A stretch of 64,000 nucleotides of DNA. Origin: Medakamo hakoo (Eukaryota > Chlorophyta > Trebouxiophyceae > Coccomyxaceae). The stretch lies in NCBI GenBank assembly GCA_026636295.1, contig CP089454.1, positions 806,001-870,000 of the forward strand, written 5' to 3'. The stretch's first letter is position 1. Each line of letters begins with the position of its first letter. The translations under genes and the position numbers were made by a program. Positions 58,266-64,000 of this stretch are shown piece by piece. The notes beneath the pieces are model-generated. The model saw nothing but the letters and a program-made list of their open reading frames with translations, was not told where the DNA came from and did not search any database.

Positions 58266-61200
58266 ATGTACCGCCCGGCCTACGCGCCCGTGCGGGCGCC
58301 CCAACCCCCACCGTCCGGCCCCCTCAAATTTTCAACGGCTGCGTTCGCTCACAATGGGCGCGTCGCCGCAGCGCTCTTACCCGCCCTCGCCATGGCGATT
58401 GGGCCGGCCGACCGGGGAGTTCTAGGCCTGTCGTTGGTGGGTTAGCACCGTGGGTAGACTCCCACGGTCGTGGGACGGGTGTCCAAGGCCTGGTCGCGCC
58501 GCACGCACACGCGGACAAAAAAAAACGTGAAACCCGATCAACTCCTTCAAACCACACCCCCTCCCCCCTCTCCATCCCACCCCTCACCAGATCGGCGCCC
58601 TCCTCACCTACACCCTGGACGCGGCCCGCGCCCGTGAGGGAGCGCTAGCCTCCGCGTGGGCCACCCTGTGCCTGACAAACCTCGGCCTCCTCCTGACTCG
58701 CGCTCCCTGCCCGCCCGGCCGCCCGCTCCCACTCTGCTTCGGTGCTGCGCTCTTCAACGGCGCGACCCTGGGCGCGGCCGGCGTGTGGGCCACCCTCCAG
58801 TTCCGCTGGGTCCAGGCGCACTACCCCGTGGTGTGCCTGGCCCTGGAGCGGGCGCTGCTGAGCGCGGCCGGGCCGATTGGGACGGCGGCGCTGGGGCTGC
58901 TGTGCCTGCCGGCCCTGTCCCCGGGCGCCGCGCCGTTTGGCACGGCCGCGGGCGCGGCCGCCCTCTTCCTCCTCCTCGGCGTCCCGCTCCCCTCCTCCTT
59001 CCCGGCCCTGGCCAGGGGAGGGCGCACAGTCCAGCGCCGCGGTGCGGGCGGGGCCGGCGGCGCCGCCACCACGCCCGGCGACTCCGCCCGGGCCGCCGCG
59101 CTCTTTGCCCTCCTCCCGCTGACCCAGCACTTGGCCATGCACTCCACCGTCCTGTTCCAGTCGTCCTCCAGCCCGGACGCCGCGTCGGACGCGGCCTGGG
59201 CGGCCCTGCTGCTGGCTGCCGCGCCCTGGATGGTCATGGCCCTGGCCCCCGGCGGGCTGGCCTGGGTGGGCCGCGGCCGCAAAGCGACGCGCGCGGTCCG
59301 CCGCCGCGTCATCCTGCTCGCGGCGCCGGCGGTCGTCGCGGGCTTGGAAGGCCGCGTCCTGCGCCGGGCCGTCGGCCCGTACCTCGCCCTCCCACCGCCC
59401 TGGTCGTACATTGCGTTCACGGCCGCCCTGGCGCCCGTCACCGCGTTCGGCTGCGCCCAGGCGGCCGGCCTGCTGGAAGCGGAGGAGGACGCGGCCGACG
59501 GGGTGGGCGGGTCCGACCCGGCCGCCGGCGCCGCCGTTGCCTCCCTCCCCCGCTCCGCCGCCGCGGCTGGCCCCCTCCTTGTGGTGGCGGCTGGTGCGGC
59601 CGGCCTGGCCGCCGGCCTCCCCCTGTGGGCGCTGCCCGCCCCGCTGGCCGCGGGAGCCGGCCTGGCGCTGTACTGGGAGTCTGGCGGCGTGTCCGACTAC
59701 ATGCTCTTTGCCGCGGGTGCCGCCGGCGCGGGCGCCTGGTTCTGCGGCCACCACTTTTGGTTCCTGGACGTGGATTTGGGCGCGGGGCACAGCTTGCGGT
59801 CGGCCGTGGGCACGGCTGGCGTCGCTGGCTTGGCCGCCCTGGCCGTCCCCGGCCTGCTGAGCGCGGGCGGTGGCGGGTGGGCCGGGCCGCCCTCCACCAA
59901 ACGCCAGCCGTCCGCCGCCCGCCCCGCCCTCACCGCGGCCGCCCTCCTGGCCCAGGCGTCCTTAGTCTGCTTACTGGAAGACCACCTGTTTGCGGGCGAC
60001 CACGCCGACCCGGAAGCCGCGCCGGAGCTGTACCCGGCGTATTTGGTGGCCGCGACGTCCGCGGCCGGCCTGGCCGCCGCGCGTGCTGCTGGCAGGGCGG
60101 GCCTCCTCCCCGCCCGCGGCGCGTGGCTGCTGGCGTGCGTGTGGGGAGCTAAAGCCGCGCTGCTGGCCTTGCCGGCGTCACGGCCCGTGGTGCCCGTGCT
60201 GGGCGTCGTCCTGGCGGCGACGGCGCCGTCGGCCTTGTGGACCGGCGGCACGGACGCCGCGGCGTCCGCCACGTCCGCCCGCCCACCCCCCTCCCCGACC
60301 GCCCGCCTGACCGTCGCCGCGCTCGCCCTCCTCGCCGTCTCCCGCGCCCGCTTTGTGTTGTTCGACGCGCTGCGCGAGTACGCCTACGACGGCGCGCCGC
60401 CCGTGGACGGCGCAGCCCTGGGCGCACTCCTCGCCGCAGCCGGCGCGGCGGCCGCGCCTGCGCTGTGGGTGGCATGCTCCGAGCGCGGCGCCGAAGGCGG
60501 CGACACCACCCGCCGCCGCCGCCCGCCGCCGCGCTCCCTCTCCCTGGCCCGCCGCACCGCCGCGGCCGCCATCGCCGCCGGCTTGGCCGCCCTCGCCCTC
60601 GAACCCCCACAACCACGGCGCCTGCTCGGCGCCGACGGCTGCCCCGCCCTCCCCCTGCCCTTCGGCTGGTGCCCGCGCCTGTGGGACGCACGCCACGCGC
60701 CCGACCACTACTCGCCTGGCGACGCGGCAGGCGCCGCGTCCTGGGGCGCCGACGGCCTGGACCGGCGGGGGGGTGGGCCCGCAGCCTGGCTGCTCGTGGG
60801 CGCGGCGGGCGCGGCGGGCGCGGCCGGCGCCGTGAGTGGCGGCGCCGACGCCCTGTCCATCGGCGCGTCCGGCACCGCCCTCGCCGCGCTGGCGGCCGCG
60901 GGCGCGGGTGCGTACGTGTCCGGTGCGGCCTTCCCGGGCGCGTCGTCGGCCTTGCACGCGTCCGTCATCGCGTCCGTCGTGGCGACCGCCACCGCGCTCG
61001 TCGCCCTGCTGCGCGCCCGCCCCCGGCGCGGCGCGGCCTGGGCCCCCCGCGCGCTGTTCGCCTGGGCGGCGGCGCTGGGCTGTGCGGGCTGGATCGCTGC
61101 GACGTCCCAGGCGCCGCTCCCTCCTGCTGCGGCCACGCTGTTCCCGGACGCGGGCCACGCGGCGGCGGCCGACGCCGCGGCCGGCGTGCGCGTCGCGCTC

Positions 61201-62121
61201 GCGGCGGCCGCGGCCGCCCAGTGCCTGCTCCTGGCCCTGGGCCTGAAGCTGCGGGTCGGCCGTGCCCTGGAGGCCGGCGGCGGCGGGCCGGGCGTCGTCG
61301 TCGTGGGGACGGCAGCGCCGGCTGCGCGCTCTCTGGACGCGGCTGCGCGCGACGCGTGGAGCGCCGCAGGCGGCGCGGCCGCCTCTTTCCTGGGCGCGTG
61401 CCTGCCCGCGGGCGCGGCGCCCGCCGCGCTCGCCGCCGCCTCCCGCCGCGCCAGCGGGGGTGGCGGCGCCGCGTCCACGTCTTCTCCCGGCGCCGCCGCC
61501 GCCGCGGCCGCGGCGTCTGCCGGCCTGCGCTGGGCGCCGACCGTCGGAAACGTGCTCGCCCTGGTGGGGCTGGGCCTGGCTGCGGGGCCCGTCGCCGACG
61601 TGTTTCGGGGCGGCCCGCCGGCTGCGCCCCTCCTCCTGTCCCCCGCCCTCCTGCTCCTCGGCCCGGACCCGGTCCTGTGCGCGGGCCTGGCGGACGGCCG
61701 GCGGTACGCTCCTCCCGCGGCCGCCGCCTTCGTCGGCCTGGCCGCGCGCTCCCTGGCCGACCTGGCCCGCGACGCGCGCGCGCGCGACGCCTTCACTGGC
61801 TGGGTGCACGAACAGGCCGCGGCGGCGGCGCTGCAGACCAGCGGCGCCGGCGCTGGGCGGGAGGTCGGCGCCCTGGCGCTGTGCGCGCCCGGCGCCCTCC
61901 TCGCCTTGCTGGCGGCCTGGCGCGGCGGCACCGCCCGCCGCGCCGCGCCGCCGCCGCCGTCCCCGGCCGCCCTGCTGCTGTCTGCCGCGCCCGCGGTCGT
62001 CGGCCTGGCGGCGGGCCAACTGGCATCCACGCGCTTGTTGGCGGTGACTGTCATGGTCGGGTGTGTGGCTGGTGCCGTGGGCGTGCGAGCCGTGGAGCGG
62101 GCGGGGAGGCGAGGGCTGTAG
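58266..62121 (+). CDS. NEF1: NO EXINE FORMATION 1 (NEF1)-like polytopic membrane protein
   Basis: Exons are 58266-58436 and 58591-62121 (donor GTGGGT, acceptor CCAG, phase 0), giving 1233 aa. The N-terminus follows plant NEF1: a Pro-rich start (MYRPAYAPVRAPQPPP), FSTAAFAHNGRVAAALLPAL, then IGALLTYTLDAARA and the diagnostic GVWATLQFRWVQAHYPVVCL with ALERALL (plant: GVWASLQFKWIQ...ALERLLF). HLAMHSTVLFQSS and YLALPPPWSYIAFT also match. Many hydrophobic segments (roughly twenty by eye) run to the C-terminus. In Arabidopsis NEF1 loss blocks primexine and sporopollenin deposition and alters plastid lipids; its biochemical activity is unknown. A pollen role cannot apply to an alga, so a lipid, Golgi or wall role is more likely. 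Hydrophilic Gly/Ala linkers are alga-specific. Confidence 0.88.
58447..58468. repeat. perfect 8-bp stem hairpin next to the NEF1 intron 5' splice site
   Basis: ACCGTGGG (58447-58454), loop TAGACT, CCCACGGT (58461-58468). It begins 10 nt after the intron start at 58437. Confidence 0.9.
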
Positions 62122-62276
62122 AGGGAAGGAAGGCTGTCGGGGGCGGGCGCTCTCTGTTTGTTTTTTCGGAAACAAGAAAGTCGTGTTTTTTTTGGCGCGC
62201 GACAAGCCCTCACTCGCTCCATTTTTTTCCGCGACGCGCCCACTCTGCGCCCGCCCGCCTCCATCACTCCGCCCTC

Positions 62277-63213
62277 ATGGCGTCAGCACCTCAAAGGCCC
62301 GGTGCAGCTGCCAGGATAGCCACCGGCCCACCAAAGGGCTGCACACTGCGCGTTTCGCCGCCCGCGCTGCCGAGCGCGCGGCCCGCGGTCGCGTCAGCGA
62401 GCGGGTCCGTCGCGCCGCGCATGTACGAGCGGGCCCTGGAGCTGGCGCGGGCGCAGGTATGGAGCTACATAAATCAATGCTCAGCCTTGGACGGACGGGG
62501 CAAGGGTTGGACGGCGGGAACAGTGTCGTGGGCAGGCCGCGACAGGCGAGGGCTTGTGCCCCGGGCATGCGTCTCTCCCTCTCCCGACGTCGCTCTCTCA
62601 TCACTTTGCGCTGTCGACGCCCTCCCTCCCCTCCCAACACCTACAGGAGTACGAGCGCGCCGCCTCTGTATTTGAGCGAGTCGTGACCGTCGCGCCCGAC
62701 TTTGCCAAAGGTGCGAAAGGGACAGGGAAAGACCGGAAAGAGACAGGGAGAGAGAGAGAGAGAGTCGCGCGCGCGAGCGTGCGCGCTCCGAGCACAGGTC
62801 GGGCGCGCGCGCCGGCCACGCCCCCGTGCCACACTCTCTCCACACTCCCTCCACACACTCTCCACACGCACGCTCTCACGCACGCCCCGCTTCCTCCAGG
62901 CTGGATTTCCTGGGCCCAACTCGAAAAACGGGTCGCCCGCGCCGCCCAAGCCGATCCCCGCCGCGCCGTCGCGATCCTGCAGGTGGCCGCGGCCCAACTC
63001 ACACAGCACCGGCACTCGACGACGGCCGCGCCCATCCTCCAGGCCTGGGCACTGTTGGAGCTGCAGCGCGGCAACGCGCGCGCCGCCACCAACCTGCTTG
63101 CCCGCGCCGTCGCCGCGGACCCCGCCCGGTGCTCGCCTGTTTTAAGATGGGCGCCCGTGAAAGCGGCGGCGGCCGAGGTTGGGGCGTCTCGGCGGGGGCC
63201 GCCACCGTCGTGA
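62277..63213 (+). CDS. TPR/HAT-like helical-repeat protein
   Basis: Exons are 62277-62456, 62647-62710 and 62900-63213 (phases 0 and 1), giving 185 aa. Exon 1 starts with a basic Ala/Pro/Gly leader (possible organelle targeting) and ends MYERALELARAQ. Exons 2 and 3 continue the repeats: EYERAASVFERVVTVAPDFA, KGWISWAQLEKRVARAAQAD, APILQAWALLELQRGNARAA and TNLLARAVAADPARCSPVLR. The W-x-x-(W/L)A-x-LE and GN-x-x-(A)A-x-x-L-x-x-A-x-x-x-DP pattern is that of HAT/TPR proteins such as the plastid RNA factors HCF107/MBB1, but this protein is far shorter. The end after VLRW is Ala/Arg-rich and may not be the true C-terminus. Two 8-10 nt T runs follow the stop. Confidence 0.65.
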
Positions 63214-63397
63214 TGAGTGTTTTTTTTTTGTTTTTTTTTGAAGTGTACCACTCCATCTTAGAGGAGGGGACAGGGTGAAAGGCGTGCATCTCGACGGAAA
63301 GAGAAAGACAGAGTCATTGAAACCAGTGCGTGCGTGTGTTTTTTGTTACAAGTGAAAATGAGAAAAGAAAAAGAATTCAGAAACGCAACAGCCAGTG

Positions 63398-64000
63398 TCA
63401 ACCCCCGGTCGCGGCCGCGTCCGCGCACGCCGCCCGCATGGACGCCAGGGCGGCTAAACCATCCTCTAGCGTCAGGAGGACGGCGTGGCCGTCTGGAGGC
63501 GGTGGTGCGGCGTCTAACGCCGCCACCAGGGCCGCGACGGCCGCAGACGAACCTTCACGACCACCACCGCCCGCCTGCGGCGAGGGCGGTGCCTCCGCGT
63601 CCAGTGCAAATGGCAGGCCGTCTTCGTCGCCGTACGGGTCCAGCGCCGCCAAAGCCGCCAGCGTGGCGGACGGGCTGTGAGGGGCCGGCTGTGATGGCGG
63701 AGGCGGTGGAGGCGGCGGCGGAGGCAGCGCGGGCAGCGCGGGCGGCAGCGGCGCCGACAGGCGCGCCAGTGACGGCGACCGGCTCCCGCCGCCGTGCGAG
63801 GACCCGGCAGGCGACGCGGGCACGGTCAGCCTGCCCCAACTGCTGCCGCCGCCGCTCAGGAAGGAGGGCAGGCCCAGGCGGGGCGTGGAGAGGTGGGGTG
63901 GTGGCGGGGGTGGTGGGGGTTGGGGGTGCGCTTCGGCGGACGACGACGCGCCGCTTCCGCCGCCGCCACTCCCACGCCCACCTCCGCCACCACTCCAGCT
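63398..64000 (-). CDS. gene cut by the right edge: C-terminal part of a Pro/Gly/Ala-rich protein
   Basis: A frame open from base 64000 down to a TGA at 63398 shows 200 residues. The visible N-terminal part is Gly/Ser/Pro-rich (LSTPRLGLPSFLSGGG and a Pro run). The C-terminal 90 residues look folded or at least patterned: SATLAALAALDPYGDEDGLP, AAVAALVAALDAAPPPPDGH, then AVLLTLEDGLAALASMRAAC to the end. The domain is not recognised, and the start and most of the gene lie outside the window. It converges with the TPR/HAT-like gene (184 bp between stops). Confidence 0.55.
   Translation of the reverse strand, partial: SWSGGGGGRGSGGGGSGASSSAEAHPQPPPPPPPPHLSTPRLGLPSFLSGGGSSWGRLTVPASPAGSSHGGGSRSPSLARLSAPLPPALPALPPPPPPPPPPSQPAPHSPSATLAALAALDPYGDEDGLPFALDAEAPPSPQAGGGGREGSSAAVAALVAALDAAPPPPDGHAVLLTLEDGLAALASMRAACADAAATGG

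Noticed and set aside
60178-62205. 675-codon frame antisense to NEF1
   Set aside because: It is Arg/Gly/Gln-rich and without structure. The sense strand encodes a polytopic membrane protein.
1-64000. Transposons, retroelements, CRISPR arrays or horizontally acquired islands
   Set aside because: No transposase, reverse transcriptase, terminal repeat or spaced direct repeats were seen, and base composition and codon use are uniform across all genes.

Overview
The window is a piece of eukaryotic nuclear DNA, very rich in G+C (about three quarters by eye, with third codon positions almost always G or C) and densely packed with genes that carry short spliceosomal introns. The gene content points to a green-lineage microalga, probably a chlorophyte. 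It includes an ortholog of plant NO EXINE FORMATION 1, a PHIP1-like double-RRM protein, a plant-type FYVE-less FAB1, a SWEETIE/HEATR5 protein, a UPF0548 (DUF1990) protein, an OPR-repeat protein with a RAP domain, and an RBM22 whose N-terminus reads like the plant version. No species is named because nothing in the sequence fixes it. I saw no mobile element, CRISPR array, rRNA or convincing tRNA.

Layout, left to right: a possible 3' end of a cut-off gene (3-104); membrane-anchored rubredoxin; FAB1 PI3P 5-kinase; an acidic secreted orphan divergent from an inhibitory-type serpin; bifunctional purine enzyme ATIC/PurH divergent from COA6, with SNRNP27 47 bp behind COA6; an RNF126-type RING-H2 ligase divergent from the splicing factor RBM22; YVH1/DUSP12 phosphatase; COP9 subunit CSN7 divergent from a giant OPR-RAP protein; Mediator MED18 divergent from deadenylase subunit PAN3; complex I subunit NDUFS6 divergent from PAF1-complex LEO1; a small basic protein divergent from a rhomboid; a poly-Ala coiled-coil orphan divergent from a UPF0548 protein; a secreted pentapeptide-repeat protein; cohesin SMC1; a plastid-type unknown divergent from PHIP1-like; a family-16 methyltransferase; HEATR5/SWEETIE divergent from RNA polymerase III RPC1; an unknown; a tiny TOM6-like gene divergent from NEF1; a TPR/HAT-like protein; and a gene cut by the right edge.

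The genes are mostly housekeeping parts of unrelated complexes, and the organising theme is architecture rather than pathway. There are eleven divergent (head-to-head) pairs with 127-543 bp between start codons. Convergent ends are 58-142 bp apart, apart from one 392 bp interval. Introns sit overwhelmingly near the 5' ends. A/T homopolymers of 7-14 nt mark most gene boundaries. Exon models are built by eye from GT-AG sites, reading-frame continuity and remembered family alignments. I found no coherent new multi-gene system. The most interesting items are the small TOM6-like gene, several very tight same-strand gene pairs, zinc-ligand losses in three conserved proteins, and unusual DNA structures (a 28-nt C tract and a 31-nt quasi-palindrome inside a gene).
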